Source: a candidate division NPL-UPA2 bacterium
GTDB lineage: Bacteria > NPL-UPA2 > JAGMAN01
Assembly: GCA_021129695.1 (NCBI GenBank)
Contig: JAJOKU010000033.1
Location: 1 to 10,610 of the forward strand
Length of the DNA: 10,610 bases
Direction: 5' to 3'
In this document: positions 1 through 5,748 of the stretch, in pieces
Layout: each line of letters starts with the position of its first letter
Position numbering within the stretch: position 1 is the first letter of the stretch
Made by a program: the position numbers and the translations under genes
Notes under the pieces: generated by a model
The model's input: the letters and a program-made list of their open reading frames with translations, nothing else
The model's database searches: none
What the model was told of the DNA's origin: nothing

Positions 1-20
1 TAGTGGGACTTCGTTCAGGA

Positions 21-94
21 TGGCTGGGGGAGGAGGGGTCGAACCTCCGCTAATGGATCCAGAGTCCATCGTCCTACCACTAGACGATCCCCCA
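21..94 (-). tRNA. tRNA-Gln (anticodon CTG)
   Basis: Read on the minus strand, the sequence folds as a full cloverleaf. The acceptor stem is TGGGGGA paired with TCCCCCA, followed by discriminator G and an encoded CCA at 23-21. The T arm is GGAGG-TTCGACC-CCTCC. The anticodon stem ATGGA/TCCAT carries the loop CTCTGGA, which gives anticodon CTG and decodes CAG as glutamine. It is divergent from cutA. Bases 1-20, just downstream of its 3' end, show nothing I can name; tRNA 3' ends are common integration sites, but the flank is too short to judge. Confidence 0.97.
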
Positions 95-117
95 ATTCTC
101 AAACTTCCTTTAACAAA

Positions 118-146
118 ATTATATTATATTAGACATTGAACTGCAA
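118..146 (-). promoter_or_regulatory. Probable promoter of tRNA-Gln
   Basis: On the minus strand a perfect -10 box TATAAT (118-123) lies 17 bases after TTGCAG (141-146), a weak -35 (3 of 6 consensus bases). This would start transcription about 16 bases before the mature tRNA. A second overlapping TATAAT lies at 123-128. A perfect TTGACA on the same strand (161-166) has no -10 at proper spacing, so I do not use it. Confidence 0.5.
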
Positions 147-246
147 GCATAATTCGCCCATGTCAAGACGAAATTAAAATGTCCTATTTTCATGTTAATG
201 TAGTTCTTTTTCTTTTTTGAGAGCGTGTGGGTTGATAATTCTTTTC

Positions 247-275
247 TTGATTCCTCTTGGTCTTTGGAGTATAAT
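247..275 (+). promoter_or_regulatory. Probable sigma70-like promoter of the cutA-fdhD run
   Basis: TTGATT (247-252) and a perfect TATAAT (270-275) are separated by exactly 17 bases. The expected start site near 282 leaves a leader of about 15 bases before the cutA ATG at 297. This also argues against the longer reading frame from 225, which would begin upstream of the promoter. The promoter of the toxin-antitoxin pair at the other end of the window uses the same TTGATT with the same spacing. Confidence 0.6.
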
Positions 276-296
276 GAAGAGAAGGATGAAAAAGGA

Positions 297-620
297 ATGA
301 GCAAATATATAGTCATTTTCATAACCACTGCTACAGAGAAACAAGCTAAGAGAATAGCTGATACATTGCTAACTCAGAAGAAAGCGGCTTGTGTAAGTAT
401 TCTACCCCGAGTTCATTCACTCTTTTGGTGGAAGAGCAACATTGACTCTGCCGATGAAGCACTCTTAGTAGTTAAGACGGAATCACGGCTTTTGGAGGCA
501 ACGGTCAAATTGGTCAGAAAGCTTCACAGCTACGATGTCCCTGAGATAATCGCCCTGCCTATAATTGGCGGCAATGAAGAATACTTAGAATGGATAAGCG
601 AGAGTTTAAAGAAGAAGTAG
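297..620 (+). CDS. cutA: CutA-family divalent-cation tolerance protein
   Basis: The 107-residue product has the normal CutA length (about 100-115 residues). The family consists of small trimeric ferredoxin-like-fold proteins linked to copper and divalent metal tolerance, although the true role is still unsettled. Family marks are the N-terminal strand YIVIFITTA, the AACVSI segment with Cys32, the FWWKSNI segment at 43-49 (usually YWWKGKI), the EALLVVKT strand, and the C-terminal YDVPEIIALPI at 79-89. I chose the ATG at 297 rather than the frame opening at 225, because the extra 24 residues have no CutA similarity and cover a promoter. A GAAGGA at 281-286 is a possible ribosome site, although it lies close to the predicted RNA start. 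fdhD follows after 22 bases. Confidence 0.9.
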   Translation: MSKYIVIFITTATEKQAKRIADTLLTQKKAACVSILPRVHSLFWWKSNIDSADEALLVVKTESRLLEATVKLVRKLHSYDVPEIIALPIIGGNEEYLEWISESLKKK

Positions 621-642
621 CAAAGAGGTTCTTGGGTGAGAG

Positions 643-1428
643 ATGAACCAGGCTAAAGAGATAAATATCCTTCGCATTGGCCCTGAGGAGAAAAATAAAG
701 AAAAAGACATAGTTATAGAAGAAGTCCCTTTTACCATATTGGCTAATGAGCAGCAATTGGTGACCCTTCTATGTAGCCCAGACAACTTAGAATATTTGGC
801 CGCAGGTTTTCTTCTATCTGAGGGTCTGGTTAGAGATAAAAGTGACATAAAAGGTGTAAGTCTTCACCGAGAGAGGGAGGGCTATTATGTCAGTGTAAAG
901 TTAGATGGAAGCTTTCAAATACCCGAGAACTTTTTCCAGAAAAGGTTGGTGACCTCAGGATGTGGAAAAGGGACTTCCTTCTTTGATTCCCAGGATGTAA
1001 TGAATCTTCAACCGACTGATTCTAAGCTCCAGGTCAGCCAGGATGAAATTTTTCAACTGATGAAGGAATTGGAGAGAAGGTCCTCATTGTTTAAGACTAC
1101 CGGCGGAGCCCATTCTGCTGCCCTTTGTGACCAAACAGCCATCAAGGTTTTTGCTGAGGATATGGGTCGGCACAATGCTATTGATAAGGTCTTTGGTGAA
1201 TGCTTGCTGAAAGATATTTCAACCGAAGATAAAATTGTTTTAACCAGCGGGAGAATCTCATCGGAGATAATATCTAAAGCAGCTAAACGGGAGGTCCCGG
1301 TTATTGTTTCCCGGGCTGCACCTACAGATTTAGCGGTGAGATTAGCAGAAAAACTGAGGATAACCCTGGTGGGTTTCGTTAGAGGGAAAAGAATGAATGT
1401 TTATACCGGTAGTTCTCGCCTGATTTGA
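643..1428 (+). CDS. fdhD: FdhD, formate dehydrogenase accessory sulfurtransferase
   Basis: FdhD moves sulfur from a cysteine desulfurase to the molybdenum or tungsten bis-MGD cofactor so that formate dehydrogenase becomes active. The 261 residues are a normal length. Typical segments are ANEQQLVTLLCSP near 34-46, LAAGFLLSEGL (52-62), TSGCGKG (104-110), TTGGAHSAAL (152-161), the signature MGRHNAIDK (174-182), TSGRISSEI (201-209), and a C-terminal RGKRMNVYT. The E. coli enzyme has a CxxC pair; here the first cysteine is Cys107 but the second position is Gly110. The first cysteine is the one known to be essential, so the protein is probably active. No formate dehydrogenase gene is in the window. 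The sulfur-carrier gene follows after 21 bases, which fits co-expression. Confidence 0.95.
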   Translation: MNQAKEINILRIGPEEKNKEKDIVIEEVPFTILANEQQLVTLLCSPDNLEYLAAGFLLSEGLVRDKSDIKGVSLHREREGYYVSVKLDGSFQIPENFFQKRLVTSGCGKGTSFFDSQDVMNLQPTDSKLQVSQDEIFQLMKELERRSSLFKTTGGAHSAALCDQTAIKVFAEDMGRHNAIDKVFGECLLKDISTEDKIVLTSGRISSEIISKAAKREVPVIVSRAAPTDLAVRLAEKLRITLVGFVRGKRMNVYTGSSRLI

Positions 1429-1449
1429 ACGGTGCCGGGATAGGAAGAT

Positions 1450-1653
1450 TTGAAGATAATCCTCAATGACAGAGTAAAAGAGATTGACCTGAACACATCC
1501 ATAGCTCAACTTCTAAAAGGTGAAAAGATAAAGGCTCCTTCCTTAATAATAGTCGAGCTGAACTCTCAGATTGTAGCTCGGGATAAGTATAAGACTACAA
1601 CCCTGAAAGATGGGGACAGGATAAACTTAGTGCCCTTTGTCTGTGGAGGTTGA
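1450..1653 (+). CDS. ThiS/MoaD-like beta-grasp sulfur carrier
   Basis: This 67-residue protein has the size and pattern of a ubiquitin-like sulfur carrier. It opens with a beta strand KIILNDRVKEID, has the helix region TSIAQLLKGEKI, then LIIVELNSQIVARDKY, the LKDGDRINLVPFV strand typical of ThiS, and the C-terminal Gly-Gly that is adenylated and thiocarboxylated in this family. Sequence style is closer to ThiS than to MoaD, but no thiG, thiF, thiH, moaE or moeB is nearby, so thiamine, molybdopterin or tungsten-cofactor roles all stay open. The start is TTG: a stop codon lies in frame at 1441 and no ATG fits, and AGGA at 1442-1445 can serve as a close ribosome site. A Cys precedes the Gly-Gly. 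Confidence 0.8.
   Translation: MKIILNDRVKEIDLNTSIAQLLKGEKIKAPSLIIVELNSQIVARDKYKTTTLKDGDRINLVPFVCGG
1645..1649 (+). promoter_or_regulatory. Shine-Dalgarno site inside the Gly-Gly codons of the sulfur carrier
   Basis: GGAGG lies in the last two codons (GGA GGT) of the sulfur-carrier gene and is 6 bases from an ATG at 1656. The sequence that encodes the catalytic Gly-Gly tail therefore also makes a near-ideal ribosome site for the next reading frame. This is the main support for calling the small gene that follows. Confidence 0.55.
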
Positions 1654-1655
1654 GG

Positions 1656-1736
1656 ATGGGGGCAACCATCAGGCCAATACGGTCTTGCGACTACATGGGC
1701 AATGACCTGATGCCCGAGAAGCCGGCCAAGAGGTAA
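1656..1736 (+). CDS. Small ORF, 26 codons, unknown function
   Basis: I do not recognise this product. It fills almost all of the gap between the sulfur carrier and the DUF6775-like gene: it starts 2 bases after the carrier stop and its TAA ends 3 bases before the next GTG start. It has a GGAGG at ideal spacing. The peptide starts MGATIRPIRSCDYMG and ends in PEKPAKR; it is basic, has one Cys (residue 11), and has no signal peptide or membrane segment. The same bases also contain an inverted repeat, so the region may instead work as RNA. Coding potential cannot be proved from 26 codons, but position and ribosome site are better than chance would usually give. Confidence 0.4.
   Translation: MGATIRPIRSCDYMGNDLMPEKPAKR
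1660..1715 (+). other. Possible RNA stem-loop between the sulfur carrier and DUF6775-like genes
   Basis: CATCAGG (1667-1673) and CCTGATG (1706-1712) are perfect complements. GGG (1660-1662) can extend the stem with CCC (1713-1715) across a 4-base bulge. The 32-base apical part holds a smaller stem GGTC-TTGC-GACT. It fits no riboswitch class I can recall; I compared it with TPP, SAM, cyclic di-GMP and ZTP patterns. It might shape translation of the small ORF or of the next gene. Confidence 0.3.
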
Positions 1737-1739
1737 AGC

Positions 1740-2576
1740 GTGACCTTCTCCAGAATTCATCTTCCCTCCTTTATCTACCTCTACGATGGAGGCCAGGCCA
1801 GGACACTAAGTCTAACTGAGATTGAACAATACCTCAGAACTAAACTAAGAAAGACTCAGATTAAGATAAGAGACGATTTTATCACCCATTATCTTTCCAG
1901 GGTTTCTGAGGAAGGGAGGGCAAGAGCGGTTGAAGGCCTGGCCAGGGCAATTGCTTTTACCAAAGTCCAGGATTTAGAGAATCCAAAGGCACCTTCCGAG
2001 CCTGCGTATGGCGAGATAGAGTATGAGAAGAGGCGAATCATGCGGAGAGAAAGCAAATCCTTCGGTATTCTCTACCATGCTTTTAGGTTACAGACGGTGT
2101 TTTCATCCCTGCTGTTAGGGGAGGAACTAAGTGATGACCAGATTCATATCATATTCACTAACCAGTTATTTGGAACCTGGGATGAAAATGATAGGAGGTT
2201 TCATGCTCGGGTGAGCGTCTATGGTATTCCCTCCCTCATTTCCACCACTGGAATTGTAGAAGCTCCGGCTAAGCCCAGGGAGTTCTATCTACTCAAGCAA
2301 CAATACGGCTTGTCGGGAGGGGATAATTTGACCATCCAGAAGCTCAAAGAGAAATTCAAGGGGAGATTCATTGACTATGAGGATGAGAGGTTGACCGAGA
2401 TTATGAAAGGATATGTCTTGCAAGCTATATTCTTTCAGGCACTGGGAGAACCATTCTGTGACCATAAAGGTTGCCGACTCTACAATGCCCACTGGCAGGA
2501 AGAGGTAATTGAAGCTCAATTGGGAGCTCAGTATGAGTTCTGTAAGAAGCATGAGAAAATCTTAATGGAACTATGA
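1740..2576 (+). CDS. DUF6775-like protein, putative zinc-binding metalloprotein
   Basis: This 278-residue soluble protein resembles a family of mainly uncharacterised archaeal and bacterial proteins that I recall as DUF6775, described as putative metallopeptidases; I could not check the match. The middle part holds IHIIFTNQLFGTWDENDRRF (136-155) and the GIVEAPAKPREFY segment (171-183). The C terminus has a striking set of possible metal ligands: Cys240, His242, Cys245, His251, Cys268 and His271, in CDHKGCRLYNAHWQ and FCKKH. No signal peptide or membrane segment is visible. The GTG start at 1740 has AAGAGG (1728-1733) 6 bases upstream. The stop directly abuts the bioB start, so the two are probably translated together. 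Its role beside FdhD, a sulfur carrier and BioB is unknown. Confidence 0.65.
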   Translation: MTFSRIHLPSFIYLYDGGQARTLSLTEIEQYLRTKLRKTQIKIRDDFITHYLSRVSEEGRARAVEGLARAIAFTKVQDLENPKAPSEPAYGEIEYEKRRIMRRESKSFGILYHAFRLQTVFSSLLLGEELSDDQIHIIFTNQLFGTWDENDRRFHARVSVYGIPSLISTTGIVEAPAKPREFYLLKQQYGLSGGDNLTIQKLKEKFKGRFIDYEDERLTEIMKGYVLQAIFFQALGEPFCDHKGCRLYNAHWQEEVIEAQLGAQYEFCKKHEKILMEL

Positions 2577-3566
2577 ATGGCATATTTACCTATGAATATC
2601 CAGGAGATATCTGAAAAAGTTTTGGAGGGTGATAATATTGGCCAGGACGAGGCCTTACAGTTATGGTCAGTGGATGACCAGGAGCTTTTCTCCCTTCTTG
2701 ATATGGCCAACCGAATTCGGGGAAGATTCAAAGGAGATGAGGTTGACCTCTGCGCCATCGTCAATGCCAAGTCCGGTAACTGTCCCGAGGACTGTATCTT
2801 CTGTTCCCAATCGATTCACCATGAAACAAATATTGAGAAATTTCCTCTGATCTCTACTGAGGAGATGTTGAGGGCGGCAAAGGATGCCAGGCAGATAAGA
2901 GCTGGGCGGTTTGGCGTCATTACCAGTGGTAGACGGATAAGCGAGAGGGAAGTCTCAATTATCTGTGAGGGCTTGAGCCTTATCCGGGAGCAGGTTTCTA
3001 TCCATCGCTGTGCCTCACTGGGAGCGCTCACCCACAAGACTGCCCGCCTACTGAAAGAGGCAGGCCTGGAGAGATATCACCACAATCTGGAATCATCGGA
3101 GAGCTTCTTCCCAAATATCTGTACCACCCACCACTTCCAGGAGAGGTTAGAGACAGTCAGGCTTGCCAAAGAAGCTGGACTGGAAGTCTGTTCTGGAGGA
3201 ATCTTTGGTTTAGGAGAGACTCCGGCCCAGAGAATCGAACTTGCTCTTACTCTGAGAAAACTTGAGGTTGATTCCGTGCCTCTTAACTTCCTGTATCCCA
3301 TCCCTGGAACTCCCTGTGAAGAGATGCTCCCCCCTGCCCCATTGGAGATTCTCAAAACCGTTGCCATGTTCCGTTTCATTCTGCCCACTGTGGAAATTAA
3401 GGTCTGTGGAGGTCGGGAAAGAAACTTGCGTAGCCTTCAGCCAATGCTTTTTTTGGCCGGGGCCAGTGGGATCTTAATTGGCAATTATCTCACCACCCGA
3501 GGACAGAGCCCTGAGGCTGACCTTCAAATGATAAGGGACTTGGGGTTAAGGATTAAGGCGAAATAG
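2577..3566 (+). CDS. bioB: Biotin synthase, radical SAM enzyme
   Basis: BioB inserts sulfur into dethiobiotin, the last step of biotin synthesis. The 329 residues are a usual length. The radical SAM motif CxxxCxxC is Cys69-Cys73-Cys76 (NCPEDCIFC). The YHHNLESS segment (167-174), CSGGIFGLGE (205-214), and LNFLYPIPGTP (236-246) are standard BioB features. The auxiliary cluster differs from E. coli: Cys145 (HRCASLG) and Cys205 match E. coli Cys128 and Cys188, and Arg280 matches Arg260, but the counterpart of Cys97 is a glycine (RFGVITSGR, residue 113). An extra Cys277 sits in KVCGGRE. This is compatible with the anaerobe-type BioB described with a 4Fe-5S cluster. The ATG directly follows the upstream stop. 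The next biotin genes lie beyond a 180-base gap. Confidence 0.95.
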   Translation: MAYLPMNIQEISEKVLEGDNIGQDEALQLWSVDDQELFSLLDMANRIRGRFKGDEVDLCAIVNAKSGNCPEDCIFCSQSIHHETNIEKFPLISTEEMLRAAKDARQIRAGRFGVITSGRRISEREVSIICEGLSLIREQVSIHRCASLGALTHKTARLLKEAGLERYHHNLESSESFFPNICTTHHFQERLETVRLAKEAGLEVCSGGIFGLGETPAQRIELALTLRKLEVDSVPLNFLYPIPGTPCEEMLPPAPLEILKTVAMFRFILPTVEIKVCGGRERNLRSLQPMLFLAGASGILIGNYLTTRGQSPEADLQMIRDLGLRIKAK

Positions 3567-3656
3567 ATACAAATTTCCAACCTCCTTCTCCTGCGCGCTT
3601 TCTCCAACCACAATTTTTTGTTGCAGGAAAGTATAAAACGCACTTTCCTAACTACT

Positions 3657-3696
3657 GCCCCTAAAGGGGCTGTATGACGAACCCCCTTTAGGGGGT
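3657..3696 (+). other. Two adjacent mutually complementary hairpins before bioF
   Basis: Hairpin one is GCCCC-TAAA-GGGGC (3657-3670). Hairpin two is ACCCCC-TTTA-GGGGGT (3681-3696). Their 12-base cores are reverse complements of one another, loops included. The RNA can therefore form two short hairpins, a loop-loop kiss, or one long hairpin. No U tract follows directly; the next bases are GAGGAATTTTC, so a classical terminator is doubtful. The rest of the bioB-bioF gap (3567-3746) holds no gene longer than the 10-codon frame listed below. I see no BirA-type operator. Confidence 0.6.
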
Positions 3697-3717
3697 GAGG
3701 AATTTTCTTGCATTGGC

Positions 3718-3760
3718 TGGAGTTGCCATGATAGAATTACAAAGAAATGGAAGTTTCTGA
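3718..3760 (+). other. Short 10-codon reading frame overlapping the bioF start
   Basis: TGGAG (3718-3722) lies 5 bases before an ATG at 3728. That frame reads MIELQRNGSF and stops at 3758-3760, in a different frame from bioF and 11 bases past the bioF ATG. It holds the only good ribosome site near bioF, so it may couple translation into bioF by re-initiation. It may also be chance. Confidence 0.35.
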
Positions 3761-4922
3761 CCCTTTTGAAAAAGGGATAAGACTTCTCAAGGAGAAGAAC
3801 CTCTTTCGCGAGTTAAAACTCCTTGAGGGTGAGCAGGGCAGTCGTATAGTTATTAATGGACGGGAGGTAGTAAATCTCTCTTCAAACGATTACTTAGGGT
3901 TAGCTCGCCACGGCGAGCTGAAGGAAGCGGCCAGGGAGGCAGTGGAGAAATACGGCACCAGTGCCAGCTCATCTCGCTTGATTGCTGGCAATATGGAGCT
4001 TCACAGAAAATTGGAGAAGAGAATTGCAGACTTTAAGGGAACCGAATCTTCCCTTCTTTTCAGCACCGGCTATATGGCTAATCTGGGGACGCTTAGCGCC
4101 ATCGTGGGTAGAGGGGACATCGTTTTCAGTGATAGACTGAACCATGCCAGCATCATTGATGGCATCTTGCTCAGCAAGGCAGAGCTGAAGCGCTACCCGC
4201 ATCGAAATACTAAGGCACTAAGGGATCTCCTTAAGAAGCATAAGGATTATGGAAGAAGATTGATGGTCACGGATTCTATCTTCAGCATGGATGGAGATAT
4301 TGCTCCTTTGCCGGAGTTAGTGGATTTAGCCAGGGAATATAACTGTCTCCTTATGGTTGATGAGGCTCATGCCACGGGAGTCCTGGGAGAGATGGGGAGA
4401 GGAGCTATAGAATACTTTCACCTTGAAGGAAAGGTTGATATTCAGATGGGAACCTTGAGCAAGGCTCTGGGAGGATTTGGAGCCTTCATTGCTGGGTCCC
4501 GGACACTCTGCAACTATCTCATTAATAAGGCAAGGAGTTTTATCTATACAACCGCCCCTCCCCCTTCCGTTCTGGCTACCGCTCTTGCCGCCCTTGAGTT
4601 GGTTGATAAGGAATCCTGGCGAAGAAAAGATTTGTGGGAGAATGTCCATTTCTTTAAGGAAGGTCTCCGGCATTCAGGTTTTAATACCCTTGATAGCCAG
4701 ACCCAGATCATTCCGATATTGGTCGGGGATAACCAGTTAACCATGACCTTCAGCCAGGGCCTCTTTAAAGAGGGGGTCTATATCCAGGGAATACGCCCTC
4801 CCAGTGTCCCCTCGGGAGAGGCCAGGCTTCGAGCCACCATTATGGCCACTCACACACGCAGTGATTTGGAGGAGGCTCTGCGAGCTCTGGAAAGGGTGGG
4901 CAAGAAACTGGGAATTATTTAA
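3747..4922 (+). CDS. bioF: 8-amino-7-oxononanoate synthase (BioF/KAPA synthase)
   Basis: BioF condenses pimeloyl-ACP or pimeloyl-CoA with alanine, using pyridoxal phosphate, to make KAPA. The 391 residues are a normal length for this fold-type I aminotransferase-like family. Landmarks are NLSSNDYLGLA (43-53), SSSRLIAGN (74-82), LNHASIIDG (131-139) with His133 stacking over the cofactor, MVDEAHATG (203-211) with Asp205 and His208, and TLSKALGGFG (236-245), where Lys239 should bind the cofactor. The closely related 2-amino-3-ketobutyrate CoA ligase (Kbl) is the main alternative, but the bioC neighbour favours BioF. An in-frame TAG at 3732 forces the start to 3747, yet that ATG has only a poor ribosome site (CAAAGAA). 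bioC starts 1 base after the stop. Confidence 0.93.
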   Translation: MEVSDPFEKGIRLLKEKNLFRELKLLEGEQGSRIVINGREVVNLSSNDYLGLARHGELKEAAREAVEKYGTSASSSRLIAGNMELHRKLEKRIADFKGTESSLLFSTGYMANLGTLSAIVGRGDIVFSDRLNHASIIDGILLSKAELKRYPHRNTKALRDLLKKHKDYGRRLMVTDSIFSMDGDIAPLPELVDLAREYNCLLMVDEAHATGVLGEMGRGAIEYFHLEGKVDIQMGTLSKALGGFGAFIAGSRTLCNYLINKARSFIYTTAPPPSVLATALAALELVDKESWRRKDLWENVHFFKEGLRHSGFNTLDSQTQIIPILVGDNQLTMTFSQGLFKEGVYIQGIRPPSVPSGEARLRATIMATHTRSDLEEALRALERVGKKLGII

Positions 4923-4923
4923 G

Positions 4924-5736
4924 ATGCTTAATAAGGCAAGAATAAAGGAATCTTTTTCCCGAGCCGCTAAAAGCTATGATAGTTCGGCCCTCTTTCAAAG
5001 AACAATGGGCGAAAGGATGTTGGAGTGGGTCTTAAAGATGGCCGGAAATCCTGAGCATGTCCTGGATATCGGGATGGGGACGGGGAGACTTTCTCTTGAA
5101 CTCGGCCGGATATATCCCAGCTCAATCATCTTTGGATGCGATCTGGCTGAGGGGATGGTCTCATGTGCACAGGAGAAGAGCAGAAGAGCAAGAGTGAGCA
5201 ATGTGACCTTTTGCCAGGCCGAGGCCGAGCATTTGCCTTTTAGAGACAACTATTTTGACCTGGTCATCTCCAACCTCACCTATCAGTGGGTAGAGGAGCT
5301 GGAGCTCGCCTTTAGCCAGGTCTTCCGGGTGCTCAAAGAGGGAGGAAGTTTCTACTTTACTACCTTAGGAGAAGGAAGCTTAAAGGAGCTCTCCAATTCC
5401 TTCGCTGAAGCCCATAAGAGGTTGGGGAAGGCCCAGGTTCCACATGGGCAGGAGTTTATAAGCCAGAGGGAACTCAGTCAGGTTCTAACTGAGACAAATT
5501 TTTCTGCTGTTGAGACCAGTTCGTATCGAGAGAGGAGTTATTATCCAGATACCCTGTCCTTTTTAAGGTGGCTGAAACGGGTGGGAGCGAGAAATGTTTC
5601 TTATGATTTGCCCGCCGGGCTGGGGAATCGGAGACTCCTTTTTGAGATGATCAAAATTTATGAGGAAAATTATCGGATGAACGGAAGCATTTTTTCGAGC
5701 TTTGAAGTCATCTTTGCCCGGGGGAGAAAAGAGTAA
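4924..5736 (+). CDS. bioC: Malonyl-ACP O-methyltransferase (BioC)
   Basis: BioC methylates malonyl-ACP with S-adenosylmethionine so that the fatty-acid enzymes can extend it to a pimeloyl-ACP methyl ester. The 270-residue protein opens with FSRAAKSYDSSALFQRTMGE (11-30), the N-terminal BioC signature. The SAM motif I is VLDIGMGTGRL (46-56), the acidic residue after strand 2 is in GCDLAEGM (71-78), and AEAEHLPFRDNYFDLVISNL (99-118) is the usual motif II-III stretch, followed by TYQWV. I took the ATG at 4924 because a frame open from 4804 lies inside bioF and adds 40 unrelated residues. Ribosome site GGGA is at 4910-4913. No bioH, bioG or other esterase gene that would remove the methyl group is in the window. 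Confidence 0.9.
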   Translation: MLNKARIKESFSRAAKSYDSSALFQRTMGERMLEWVLKMAGNPEHVLDIGMGTGRLSLELGRIYPSSIIFGCDLAEGMVSCAQEKSRRARVSNVTFCQAEAEHLPFRDNYFDLVISNLTYQWVEELELAFSQVFRVLKEGGSFYFTTLGEGSLKELSNSFAEAHKRLGKAQVPHGQEFISQRELSQVLTETNFSAVETSSYRERSYYPDTLSFLRWLKRVGARNVSYDLPAGLGNRRLLFEMIKIYEENYRMNGSIFSSFEVIFARGRKE

Positions 5737-5748
5737 TAAGGCAAATTG

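Noticed and set aside
119..328. 69-codon reading frame on the minus strand between the tRNA and cutA
   Set aside because: It overlaps the cutA start and both predicted promoters, is rich in low-complexity Ser and Lys runs, and matches nothing I know.
1706..1725. Hammerhead ribozyme core (CTGATG ... GAGAA)
   Set aside because: The conserved CUGAUGA and GAAA bases are not intact and the three stems cannot be drawn.
1654..1739. TPP or other known riboswitch
   Set aside because: ACCTGAT at 1705-1711 recalls the TPP core, but the CTGAGA element and the expected paired arms are missing, and the element would lie downstream of the ThiS-like gene.
3708..3737. Promoter for bioF (TTGCAT, 18 bases, TAGAAT)
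   Set aside because: The -35 matches only 3 of 6 bases, and it would start RNA about 3 bases before the bioF ATG. Kept only as an alternative explanation for the weak ribosome site.
3567..3746. BirA operator in front of bioF
   Set aside because: I looked for TTGTTAAC/GTTAACAA- or TTGTAAACC-type half sites at proper spacing and found none.
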